Below, one piece after another: positions 46,205 to 57,196 of a stretch of DNA of 64,000 bases. This DNA is from Colletes latitarsis. Lineage: Eukaryota > Arthropoda > Insecta > Hymenoptera > Colletidae. The stretch is taken from positions 24,537,501-24,601,500 of the forward strand of contig NW_027488367.1 of the NCBI RefSeq assembly GCF_051014445.1, written 5' to 3'. Under the pieces are notes generated by a model. That model was given only the letters and a program-made list of their open reading frames with translations, did not search any database and was not told where the DNA came from. How positions within the stretch are numbered: the stretch's first letter is position 1; each line of letters begins with the position of its first letter. The position numbers and the translations under genes were made by a program.

Positions 46205-48328
46205 ACGTAGTAGTGTGGTACCACACTGAAACAGTCCATTAAACCTGGTTTCGCTCAATATTTTAGAGGATAACGCATGTTAGGTCTAGGTCAGGCCTGA
46301 TTTTGTCACTCACCAGACTCATACTTTCGCATTCCTCACATACTTGTTGAACAGATCCTGGGTTTTTTCTGGTTTGGATCCCGTAGTAGTGTGGTACCAC
46401 ACTGAAACAGTCCATTAAACCTGGTTTCGCTCAATATTTTTGAGGATAACGCATGTTAGGTCTAGGTTAGGCCTGGGATTTTCACTCACCAGACTCATAC
46501 TTTCGCATTCTTCACATACCTGTTGAACGGATCCTGGGTTTTTTCTGGTTTGGATCACGTAGTAATGTGGGTCCACACTGAAACAATCAACTAAACCTGG
46601 TCTTGATAAATATTTCAGAGGATAACGCATGTTAGGTCTGGGATAGGTCTGGGATTTGCCCTCATCAGACTCATACTTTCGCACACTTCACATACTCGTT
46701 GAACAGATCCTCGGTTTTTACTGGTTTGGATCACATAGTAATGTGGTACCACACTGAAACAGTCGATTAAACCAGGTTTCGATCAATATTTTTGAGGATA
46801 ACGCATGTTAGGTCTAGGTTAGGCCTGGGATTTTCACTCACCAGACTCATTCTTTCGCATTCCTCACATACTTGTTGAACGGATCCTGGGTTTTTTCTGG
46901 TTTGTATCACGTAGTAATGTGGTACCACACTGAAACAGTCCATTAAACCTGGTTTGGATCAATATTTAAGAGGATAACGCATGTTAGGTCTAGGTTAGCC
47001 CTGGGATTTTCACCCATCAGACTCATACTTTCGCATTCTTCTTATACTTGTTGAACGGATCCTGGGTTTTTTCTGGTTTGTATCACGTAGTAATGTGGTA
47101 CCACACTGAAACAGTCCATTAAACCTGGTTTCGATCAATATTTTAGAGGATAACGCATGTTAGGTCTGTTATAGGTCTGGGATTTGCCCTCATCAGACTC
47201 ATACTTTCGCACACTTCACATACTCGTTGAACAGATCCTCGGTTTTTACTGGTTTGGATCACATAGTAATGTGGTACCACACTGAAACAGTCGACTAAAC
47301 CAGGTTTCGATCAATATTTTTGAGGATAACGCATGTTAGGTCTAGGTTAGGCCTGGGATTTTCACTCATCAGACTCATACTTTCGCATTCCTCACATACT
47401 TGTTGAACTGATCCTGGGTTTTTTCTGGTTTGGATCACGTAGTAATGTGGTTCCACACTGAAACAGTCGGTTAAACCTGGTTTCGATCAATATTTTAGAG
47501 GATAACGCAAGTTAGGTCTGGGATAGGTCTGGGATATGCCCTCATCAGACTCATACCTACGCACACTTCACATACTCGTTGAACAGATCCTGGGTTATTT
47601 TCTGGTTTGGATCACATAGTAGTGTGGTACCACACTGAAACAGTCGATTAAACCAGGTTTCGATCAATATTTTTGAGGATAACGCATGTTAGGTCTAGGT
47701 TAGGCCTGGGATTTTCACTCATCAGACTCATACTTTCGCATTCTTCACATACTTGTTGAACGGACCCTGGGTTTTTTCTGGTTTGGATCACGTAGTAATG
47801 TGGGTCCACACTGAAACAATCAATTAAACCTGGTCTTGATAAATATTTTAGAGGATAACGCATGTTAGGTCTGGGATAGGTCTGGGATTTGCCCTCATCA
47901 GACTCATACCTACGCACACTTCACATACTCGTTGAACAGATCCTGGGTTATTTTCTGGTTTGGATCACATAGTAATGTGGTACCAAACTGAAACAGTCGA
48001 TTAAACCAGGTTTCGATCAATATTTTTGAGGATAGCGCATGTTAGGTCTAGGTTAGGCCTGGGATTTTCACTCATCAGACTCATACATTCGCATTCCTCA
48101 CTTACTTGTTGATCGGATCCTGGGTTTTTTCTGGTTTGTATCACGTAGTAATGTGGTACCACACAGAAACAGTCCATTAAACCTGGTTTGGATCAATATT
48201 TTAGAGGATAACGCAAGTTAAGTCTGGGATTGGTCTGGGATTTGACCTCATCAGACTCATACTTTCGCACACTTCACATACTCGTTGAACAGATCCTGGG
48301 TTATTTTCTGGTTTGGATCACATAGTAA

Positions 48329-48340
48329 TGTGGTACCACA
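48329..48340. other. Perfect 12-bp palindrome (common form)
   Basis: TGTGGTACCACA reads the same on both strands. This is the form in most GTAATG monomers. Frequent variants change only the two central bases (GA, GT, TT or CA in place of TA) and leave the TGTGG and CCACA arms intact; examples are 48510 (TT), 50276 (CA), 3777 (GA) and 14,870 (GT). Confidence 0.88.
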
Positions 48341-48394
48341 CTGAAACAGTCGATTAAACCAGGTTTCGATCAATATTTTTGAGGATAACGCATG

Positions 48395-48410
48395 TTAGGT
48401 CTAGGTTAGG
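48395..48410. other. TTAGG-rich motif, one per monomer
   Basis: TTAGGTCTAGGTTAGG contains two TTAGG words and one TAGG, close to three diverged units of the arthropod-type telomere repeat. The same place in almost every monomer carries this motif or a variant such as TTAGGTCTGGGTTAGG or TTAGGTTTGGGTTAGG. It never forms a longer TTAGG array here. Resemblance to telomeric DNA is visible; a shared origin is conjecture and may be chance. Confidence 0.5.
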
Positions 48411-48432
48411 CCTGGGATTTTCACTCATCAGA

Positions 48433-48608
48433 CTCATACTTTCGCATTCTTCACATACTTGTTGAACGGATCCTGGGTTTTTTCTGGTTTGGATCACGTA
48501 GTAATGTGGTTCCACACTGAAACAGTCGGTTAAACCTGGTTTCGATCAATATTTTAGAGGATAACGCAAGGTTGGTCTGGGATAGGTCTGGGATTTGCCC
48601 TCATCAGA
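48433..48608. repeat. Exemplar monomer, subfamily F (BamHI site, 176 bp)
   Basis: The head is CTCATACTTTCGCATTCTTC with ACTTGTTGAACGGATCC, so it contains GGATCC. The body reads GGGTTTTTTCTGGTTTGGATC and CACGTAGTAATG. This copy has a TT centre in the palindrome; other F copies have TA, GA or GT. With the E monomer at 48256-48432 it forms a 353-bp E-F dimer of the kind common between 46 and 60 kb. Because 353 bp combines 177 and 176, alternation of E and F keeps its own length register. Confidence 0.9.
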
Positions 48609-48720
48609 CTCATACCTACGCACACTTCACATACTCGTTGAACAGATCCTGGGTTATTTTCTGGTTTGGATCACATAGTAATGTGGTACCACACTGAAAC
48701 AGTCGATTAAACCAGGTTTC

Positions 48721-50967
48721 GATCAATATTTTCCAGGATAACGCATGTTAGGTCTAGGTTAGGCCTGGGATTTTCACCCATCAGACTCATACTTTCGCAT
48801 TCATCACATACTCGTTGAACAGATCCTGGGTTATTTTCTGGTTTGGATCACATAGTAATGTGGTACCAAACTGAAACAGTCGATTAAACCAGGTTTCGAT
48901 CAATATTTTAGAGGATAACGCATGTTAGGTCTAGGTTAGCCCTGGGATTTTCACTCATCAGACTCATACTTTCGCATTCTTCTTATACTTGTTGAACTGA
49001 TCCTGGGTTTTTTCTGGGTTGGATCACGTAGTAATGTGGTACCACACTGAAACAGTCGATTAAACCTGGTTTCGATCAATATTTTAGAGGATAACGCAAG
49101 TTAAGTCTGGGATTGGTCTGGGATTTGACCTCATCAGACTCATACTTTCGCACACTTCACATACTCGTTGAACAGATCCTGGGTTATTTTCTGGTTTGGA
49201 TCACATAGTAATGTGGTACCACACTGAAACAGTCGATTAAACCAGGTTTCGATCAATATTTTTGAGGATAACGCATGTTAGGTCTGGGATAGGTCTGGGA
49301 TTTGCCCTCATCAGACTCATACCTACGCACACTTCACATACTCGTTGAACAGATCCTGGGTTATTTTCTGGTTTGGATCACATAGTAATGTGGTACCACA
49401 CTGAAACAGTCGATTAAACCAGGTTTCGATCAATATTTTCCAGGATAACGCATGCTAGGTCTAGGTTAGGCCTGGGATTTTCACTCATCAGACTCATACA
49501 TTCGCATTCCTCACATACTTGTTAAACGGATCCTGGGTTTTTACTGGTTTGGATCACGTAGTAATGTGGTACCACACTGAAACAGTCGATTAAACCTGGT
49601 TTCGATCAATATTTTAGAGAATAATTCATGTTAGGTCCAGGTTAGGTCTGGGATTTGCTCTCATCAGGCTCATTCTTTCGCATATTTCCCATACTTGATG
49701 GCTAGATCCTGGGCTGTTTCTGGATTGTATGACGTAGTAATGTGGTACCACGCTGAAACAGCGAATTAAACCTGGTTTCGATCAATATTTTAGAGGATAA
49801 CGCAAGTTAGGTCTAGGTTAGGCCTGGGATTTGCCCTCATCAGGGTCATACTTTCGCAGTTTTAACATACATGTTGACCTGATCGAGGGTTTTTTCTGCT
49901 TTGGATCACGTAGTAAAGTGGTACCACACTGAAACATTCAATTAAACCTGGTCTTGATAAATATTTTAGAGGATAACGCAAGTTAGGTTTGGGTTAGGTC
50001 TAGGATTTGCCCTCATCAGGCTCACAGTTTCGCGTTTTTCACATACTTGTCGAACAGATCCTGGGTTTTTTGTGGTTTGGATCACGTAGTAATGTGGTAC
50101 CACACTGAAACAGTCGATTAAACCTGGTTTCGATCAATATTTTAGAGGATAACGCAAGTTAAGTCAGGGATTGGTCTGGGATTTGACCTCATCAGACTCA
50201 TACATTCGCACACTTCACATACTCGTTGAACAGATCCTGGGTTATTTTCTGGTTTGGATCACATAGTAATGTGGCACCACACTGAAACAGTCGATTAAAC
50301 CAGGTTTCGATCAATATTTTTGAGGAAAACGCATGTTAGATCTAGGTTAGGCCTGGGATTTTCACTCATCAGACTCATACTTTCGCATTCTTCACATACT
50401 TGTTGAACAGATCCTGGGTTATTTTCTGGTTTGGATCACATAGTAATGTGGTACCACACTGAAACAGTCGATTAAACCAGGTTTCGATCAATATTTTTCA
50501 GGATAACGCATGTTAGGTCTAGGTTAGGCCTGGGATTTTCACCCATCAGACTCATACTTTCGCACACTTCACATACTCGTTGAACAGATCCTGGGTTATT
50601 TTCTGGTTTGGATCACGTAGTATTGTGGGTCCACACTGAAACAATCAATTAAACCTGGTCTTGATAAATATTTTAGAGGATAACGCATGTTAGGTCTGGG
50701 ATAGGTATGGGATTTGCCCTCATCAGACTCATACTTTCGCACACTTCACATACTCGTTCAACAGATCCCGGGTTATTTTCTGGTTTGGATCACATAGTAA
50801 TGTGGTACCACACTGAAACAGTCGATTAAACCAGGTTTCGATCAATATTTTTGAGGATAACGCATGTTAGGTCTAGGTCAGGCCTGGGATTTTCACTCAT
50901 CAGACTCATACTTTCGCACACTTCACATACTTGTTGAACAGATCCTGGGTTTTTTCTGGTTTGGATC
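48721..50967. repeat. 2.2-kb block, copy 1 of 3 (others at 53,841 and 57,197)
   Basis: It matches 53,841-56,065 at a constant offset of 5,114 with about six differences seen by eye (for example CATGCTAGG against CATGCTGGG, and TTCTGGGTTGG against TTCTGGTTTGG). Markers are TATTTTCCAGGATAACG, CACCCATCAG, GTACCAAACTG, GTTAGGTCCAGG, GAGGAAAACGCATG, GTTAGATCTAGG, GTAGTATTGTGGG and GTTCAACAGATCCCGGG (SmaI site). It contains an isolated S3-S4-D run (49,669-50,196) inside an E/F background. Confidence 0.9.
48963..49138. repeat. Exemplar monomer, subfamily G (TTCTTATAC, GAACTGATCC)
   Basis: The head matches F up to CGCATTCTTC, then reads TTATACTTGTTGAACTGATCC. Left of 46 kb the related form is CTCATACTTGCTGAACTG. 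It is usually entered from a tail reading GGTTAGCCCTGGG rather than GGTTAGGCCTGGG, so the preceding tail and this head travel together. Near-copies lie at 47,021, 51,609, 52,67x, 54,077, 56,91x, 57,43x and 59,91x. Confidence 0.82.
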
Positions 50968-53840
50968 CCGTAGTAGTGTGGTACCACACTGAAACAGTCC
51001 ATTAAACCTGGTTTCGCTCAATATTTTAGAGGATAACGCACGTTAGGTCTAGGTCAGGCCTGATTTTGTCACTCATCAGACTCATACTTTCGCATTCTTC
51101 ACATACTTGTTGAACGGATCCTGGGTTTTTTCTGGTTTGGATCACGTAGTAATGTGGGTCCACACTGAAACAATCAACTAAACCTGGTCTTGATAAATAT
51201 TTCAGAGGATAACGCATGTTAGGTCTGGGATAGGTCTGGGATTTGCCCTCATCAGACTCATACTTTCGCACACTTCACATACTCGTTGAACAGATCCTCG
51301 GTTTTTACTGGTTTGGATCACATAGTAATGTGGTACCACACTGAAACAGTCGATTAAACCAGGTTTCGATCAATATTTTTGAGGATAACGCATGTTAGGT
51401 CTAGGTCAGGCCTGGGATTTTCACTCACCAGACTCATACTTTCGCATTCCTCACATACTTGTTGAACGGATCCTGGGTTTTTTCTGGTTTGTATCAGGTA
51501 GTAATGTGGTACCACACTGAAACAGTCCATTAAACCTGGTTTGGATCAATATTTTAGAGGATAACGCATGTTAGGTCTAGGTTAGCCCTGGGATTTTCAC
51601 CCATCAGACTCATACTTTCGCATTCTTCTTATACTTGTTGAACGGATCCTGGGTTTTTTCTGGTTTGTATCACGTAGTAATGTGGTACCACACTGAAACA
51701 GTCCATTAAACCTGGTTTCGATCAATATTTTAGAGGATAACGCATGTTAGGTCTGTTATAGGTCTGGGATTTGCCCTCATCAGACTCATACTTTCGCACA
51801 CTTCACATACTCGTTGAACAGATCCTCGGTTTTTACTGGTTTGGATCACATAGTAATGTGGTACGACACTGAAACAGTCGACTAAACCAGGTTTCGATCA
51901 ATATTTTTGAGGATAACGCATGTTAGGTCTAGGTTAGGCCTGGGATTTTCACTCATCAGACTCATACTTTCGCATTCCTCACATACTTGTTGAACTGATC
52001 CTGGGTTTTTTCTGGTTTGGATCACGTAGTAATGTGGTTCCACACTGAAACAGTCGGTTAAACCAGGTTTCGATCAATATTTTTGAGGATAACGCATGTT
52101 AGGTCTAGGTTAGGCCTGGGATTTTCACTCATCAGACTCATACTTTCGCATTCTTCACATACTTGTTGAACGGACCCTGGGTTTTTTCTGGTTTGGATCA
52201 CGTAGTAATGTGGGTCCACACTGAAGCAATCAATTAAACCTGGTCTTGATAAATATTTTAGAGGATAACGCATGTTAGGTCTGGGATAGGTCTGGGATTT
52301 GCCCTCATCAGACTCATACCTACGCACACTTCACATACTCGTTGAACAGATCCTGGGTTATTTTCTGGTTTGGATCACATAGTAATGTGGTACCAAACTG
52401 AAACAGTCGATTAAACCAGGTTTCGATCAATATTTTTGAGGATAGCGCATGTTAGGTCTAGGTTAGGCCTGGGATTTTCACTCATCAGACTCATACATTC
52501 GCATTCCTCACTTACTTGTTGATCGGATCCTGGGTTTTTTCTGGTTTGTATCACGTAGTAATGTGGTACCACACAGAAACAGTCCATTAAACCTGGTTTG
52601 GATCAATATTTTAGAGGATAACGCATGTTAGGTCTAGGTTAGCCCTGGGATTTTCACTCATCAGACTCATACTTTCGCATTCTTCTTATACTTGTTGAAC
52701 TGATCCTGGGTTTTTTCTGGTTTGGATCACGTAGTAATGTGGTACCACACTGAAACAGTCGATTAAACCTGGTTTCGATCAATATCTTAGAGGATAACGC
52801 AAGTTAAGTCTGGGATTGGTCTGGGATTTGACCTCATCAGACTCATACTTTCGCACACTTCACATACTCGTTGAACAGATCCTGGGTTATTTTCTGGTTT
52901 GGATCACATAGTAATGTGGTACCACACTGAAACAGTCGATTAAACCAGGTTTCGATCAATATTTTTGAGGATAACGCATGTTAGGTCTAGGTTAGGCCTG
53001 GGATTTTCACTCATCAGACTCATACTTTCGCATTCTTCACATACTTGTTGAACGGATCCTGGGTTTTTTCTGGTTTGGATCACGTAGTAATGTGGGTCCA
53101 CACTGAAACAATCAATTAAACCTGGTCTTGATAAATATTTTAGAGGATAACGCATGTTAGGTCTGTTATAGGTCTGGGATTTGCCCTCATCAGACTCATA
53201 CTTTCGCACACTTCACATACTCGTTGAACAGATCCTGGGTTATTTTCTGTTTTGGATCACATAGTAATGTGGTACCACACTGAAACAGTCGATTAAACCA
53301 GGTTTCGATCAATATTTTTCAGGATAACGCATGTTAGGTCTAGGTTAGGCCTGGGATTTTCACTCATCAGACTCATACTTTCGCATTCTTCACATACTTG
53401 TAGAACGGATCCTGGGTTTTTACTGGTTTGGATCACGTAGTAATGTGGTACCACACTGAAACATTCAATTAAACCTGGTTTCGATCAATATTTTAGAGGA
53501 TAACGCAAGTTAGGTCTGGGATAGGTCCGGGATTTGCCCTCATCAGGCTCATACTTTCGCGTTTTTCACATACTTGTCGAACAGATCCTGGGTTTTTTCT
53601 GGTTTGGGTCACGTAGTAGTGTGATACTACACTGAAACAGTCGACTAAACCAGGCTTCGATCAATATTTATGAGGATAACGCATGTTAGGTCTAGGTTAG
53701 GCCTGGGATTTTCACTCATCAGACTCATACTTTCGCATTCTTCACATACTTGTTGAACGGATCCTGGGTTTTTTCTGGTTTGGATCACGTAGTAATGTGG
53801 TTCCACACTGAAACAGTCGGTTAAACCTGGTTTCGATCAA
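50968..53840. repeat. Second copy of 46,205-48,160 plus extra E/F/G monomers
   Basis: See the block at 46,205 for the offsets. After 52,570 an extra G monomer (52,620-52,796) precedes the stretch matching 48,211 onward (offset 4,586). 52,940-53,209 is a close copy of 47,648-47,917 and of 52,058-52,327. Near 53,470-53,640 a single S1 monomer with ACTTGTCGAACAG appears, the only S1 right of 46 kb, followed by GACTAAACCAGGCTTCG. Confidence 0.85.
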
Positions 53841-56800
53841 TATTTTCCAGGATAACGCATGTTAGGTCTAGGTTAGGCCTGGGATTTTCACCCATCAGAC
53901 TCATACTTTCGCATTCTTCACATACTCGTTGAACAGATCCTGCGTTATTTTCTGGTTTGGATCACATAGTAATGTGGTACCAAACTGAAACAGTCGATTA
54001 AACCAGGTTTCGATCAATATTTTAGAGGATAACGCATGTTAGGTCTAGGTTAGCCCTGGGATTTTCACTCATCAGACTCATACTTTCGCATTCTTCTTAT
54101 ACTTGTTGAACTGATCCTGGGTTTTTTCTGGTTTGGATCACGTAGTAATGTGGTACCACACTGAAACAGTCGATTAAACCTGGTTTCGATCAATATTTTA
54201 GAGGATAACGCAAGTTAAGTCTGGGATTGGTCTGGGATTTGACCTCATCAGACTCATACTTTCGCACACTTCACATACTCGTTGAACAGATCCTGGGTTA
54301 TTTTCTGGTTTGGATCACATAGTAATGTGGTACCACACTGAAACAGTCGATTAAACCAGGTTTCGATCAATATTTTTGAGGATAACGCATGTTAGGTCTG
54401 GGATAGGTCTGGGATTTGCCCTCATCAGACTCATACCTACGCACACTTCACATACTCGTTGAACAGATCCTGGGTTATTTTCTGGTTTGGATCACATAGT
54501 AATGTGGTACCACACTGAAACAGTCGATTAAACCAGGTTTCGATCAATATTTTCCAGGATAACGCATGCTGGGTCTAGGTTAGGCCTGGGATTTTCACTC
54601 ATCAGACTCATACATTCGCATTCCTCACATACTTGTTAAACGGATCCTGGGTTTTTACTGGTTTGGATCACGTAGTAATGTGGTACCACACTGAAACAGT
54701 CGATTAAACCTGGTTTCGATCAATATTTTAGAGAATAATTCATGTTAGGTCCAGGTTAGGTCTGGGATTTGCTCTCATCAGGCTCATTCTTTCGCATATT
54801 TCCCATACTTGATGGCTAGATCCTGGGCTGTTTCTGGATTGTATGACGTAGTAATGTGGTACCACGCTGAAACAGCGAATTAAACCTCGTTTCGATCAAT
54901 ATTTTAGAGGATAACGCAAGTTAGGTCTAGGTTAGGCCTGGGATTTGCCCTCATCAGGGTCATACTTTCGCAGTTTTAACATACATGTTGACCTGATCGA
55001 GGGTTTTTTCTGCTTTGGATCACGTAGTAAAGTGGTACCACACTGAAACATTCAATTAAACCTGGTCTTGATAAATATTTTAGAGGATAACGCATGTTAG
55101 GTTTGGGTTAGGTCTAGGATTTGCCCTCATCAGGCTCACAGTTTCGCGTTTTTCACATACTTGTCGAACAGATCCTGGGTTTTTTGTGGTTTGGATCACG
55201 TAGTAATGTGGTACCACACTGAAACAGTCGATTAAACCTGGTTTCGATCAATATTTTAGAGGATAACGCAAGTTAAGTCAGGGATTGGTCTGGGATTTGA
55301 CCTCATCAGACTCATACATTCGCACACTTCACATACTCGTTGAACAGATCCTGGGTTATTTTCTGGTTTGGATCACATAGTAATGTGGCACCACACTGAA
55401 ACAGTCGATTAAACCAGGTTTCGATCAATATTTTTGAGGAAAACGCATGTTAGATCTAGGTTAGGCCTGGGATTTTCACTCATCAGACTCATACTTTCGC
55501 ATTCTTCACATACTTGTTGAACAGATCCTGGGTTATTTTCTGGTTTGGATCACATAGTAATGTGGTACCACACTGAAACAGTCGATTAAACCAGGTTTCG
55601 ATCAATATTTTTCAGGATAACGCATGTTAGGTCTAGGTTAGGCCTGGGATTTTCACCCATCAGACTCATACTTTCGCACACTTCACATACTCGTTGAACA
55701 GATCCTGGGTTATTTTCTGGTTTGGATCACGTAGTATTGTGGGTCCACACTGAAACAATCAATTAAACCTGGTCTTGATAAATATTTTAGAGGATAACGC
55801 ATGTTAGGTCTGGGATAGGTATGGGATTTGCCCTCATCAGACTCATACTTTCGCACACTTCACATACTCGTTCAACAGATCCCGGGTTATTTTCTGGTTT
55901 GGATCACATAGTAATGTGGTACCACACTGAAACAGTCGATTAAACCAGGTTTCGATCAATATTTTTGAGGATAACGCATGTTAGGTCTAGGTCAGGCCTG
56001 GGATTTTCACTCATCAGACTCATACTTTCGCACACTTCACATACTTGTTGAACAGATCCTGGGTTATTTTCTGGTTTGGATCACATAGTAATGTGGTACC
56101 ACACTAAAACAGTCGATTAAACCAGGTTTCGATCAATATTTTTCAGGATAACGCATGTTAGGTCTAGGTTAGGCCTGGGATTTTCACCCATCAGACTCAT
56201 ACTTTCGCACACTTCACATACTCGTTGAACAGATCCTGGGTTATTTTCTGGTTTGGATCACATAGTAATGTGGTACCACACTGAAACAGTCGATTAAACC
56301 AGGTTTCGATCAATATTTTTGAGGAAAACGCATGATAGATCTAGGTTAGGCCTGGGATTTTCACTCATCAGACTCATACTTTCGCATTCTTCACATACTT
56401 GTTAAACTGAAACTGGGTTTTTTTCTGGTTTGGATCACGTAGTAATGTGGTTCCACACTGAAACAGTCGGTTAAACCTGGTTTCGATCAATATTTTAGTG
56501 GATAACGCAAGTTAGGTCTGGGATTGGTCTGGGATTTGACCTCATCAGACTCATACTTTCGCACACTTCACATACTCGTTGAACAGATCCTGGGTTATTT
56601 TCTGGTTTGGATCACATAGTAATGTGGCACCACACTGAAACAGTCGATTAAACCAGGTTTCGATCAATATTTTTGAGGATAACGCATGTTAGGTCTAGGT
56701 TAGGCCTGGGATTTTCACACATCAGACTCATACTTTCGCATTCTTCACATACTTGTTGAACGGATCCTGTGTTTTGTCTGGCTTGTATCACGTAGTAATG

Positions 56801-57196
56801 TGGTACCACACTGAAACAGTCCATTAAACCTGGTTTGGATCAATATTTTAGAGGATAACGCATGTTAGGTCTAGGTTAGCCCTGGGATTTTCAATCATCA
56901 GACTCATACTTTCGCATTCTTCTTATACTTGTAGAACTGATCCTGGGTTTTTTCTGGTTTGGATCACGTAGTAATGTGGTACCACACTGAAACAGTCGAT
57001 TAAACCTGGTTTCGATCAATATTTTAGAGGATAACGCTAGTTAAGTCTGGGATTGGTATGGGATTTGACCTCATCAGACTCATACTTTCGCACACTTCAC
57101 ATACTCGTTGAACAGATCCTGGGTTATTTTCTGGTTTGGATCACATAGTAATGTGGTACCACACTGAAACAGTCGATTAAACCAGGTTTCGATCAA
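53841..57196. repeat. 3,356-bp unit of 19 monomers, first tandem copy
   Basis: The TATTTTCCAGG marker at 53,84x recurs 3,356 bp later at 57,20x, and the sequence that follows repeats in the same order up to about 60,150. The first 2.2 kb is copy 2 of the 48,721 block. The remainder has private markers: GTTAAACTGAAACTGGG with a long T tract (56,401), TTTTAGTGGATAACG, CTGTGTTTTGTCTGGCTTG (56,76x), TTTTCAATCATC and CTTGTAGAACTG (56,93x). 3,356 equals 19 x 176 plus 12, consistent with about 12 E monomers of 177 bp. Confidence 0.9.

Larger units (their letters stand above)
48256..48432. repeat. Exemplar monomer, subfamily E (177 bp)
   Basis: The head is CTCATACTTTCGCACACTTC with ATACTCGTTGAACAG. 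The run GGGTTATTTTCTGG carries one base more than the usual GGGTTTTTTCTGG, which makes the monomer 177 bp. The body has GGATCACATAGTAATG, which loses the CpG of CACGTAG, followed by an intact palindrome. The tail has CAGTCGATTAAACCAGG and CAATATTTTTGAGG. A hand count gives 47 A, 36 C, 36 G, 58 T and five CpG. E is the most abundant subfamily between 46 and 60 kb and is present at lower density elsewhere from 2.8 kb on. Confidence 0.92.
46205..48720. repeat. E/F-rich block; 46,205-48,160 copied at 50,968-52,570
   Basis: The offset to the second copy is 4,763 at the left, 4,587 from about 46,490 and 4,410 from about 47,550, i.e. one monomer lost at each step. Shared markers are GGCCTGATTTTGTCACTC, GATCCTCGGTTTTTACTGG, GTTAGGTCTGTTATAGG, TCATACCTACGCACAC, GTACCAAACTG and CCTCACTTACTTGTTGATCGG. 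Starts run 46,316 (F), 46,492 (F), 46,668 (E), 46,845 (F), 47,021 (G), 47,197 (E), 47,374 (F), 47,550 (E), 47,727 (F), 47,903 (E), 48,080 (F), 48,256 (E), 48,433 (F). Confidence 0.87.

Noticed and set aside
48364..48380. Possible CENP-B box at TTTCGATCAATATTTTT
   Set aside because: It matches the TTCG and central A of the mammalian box, but the essential CGGG end is absent in all monomers seen. The match is not better than expected in an AT-rich repeat with a TTTCG word.
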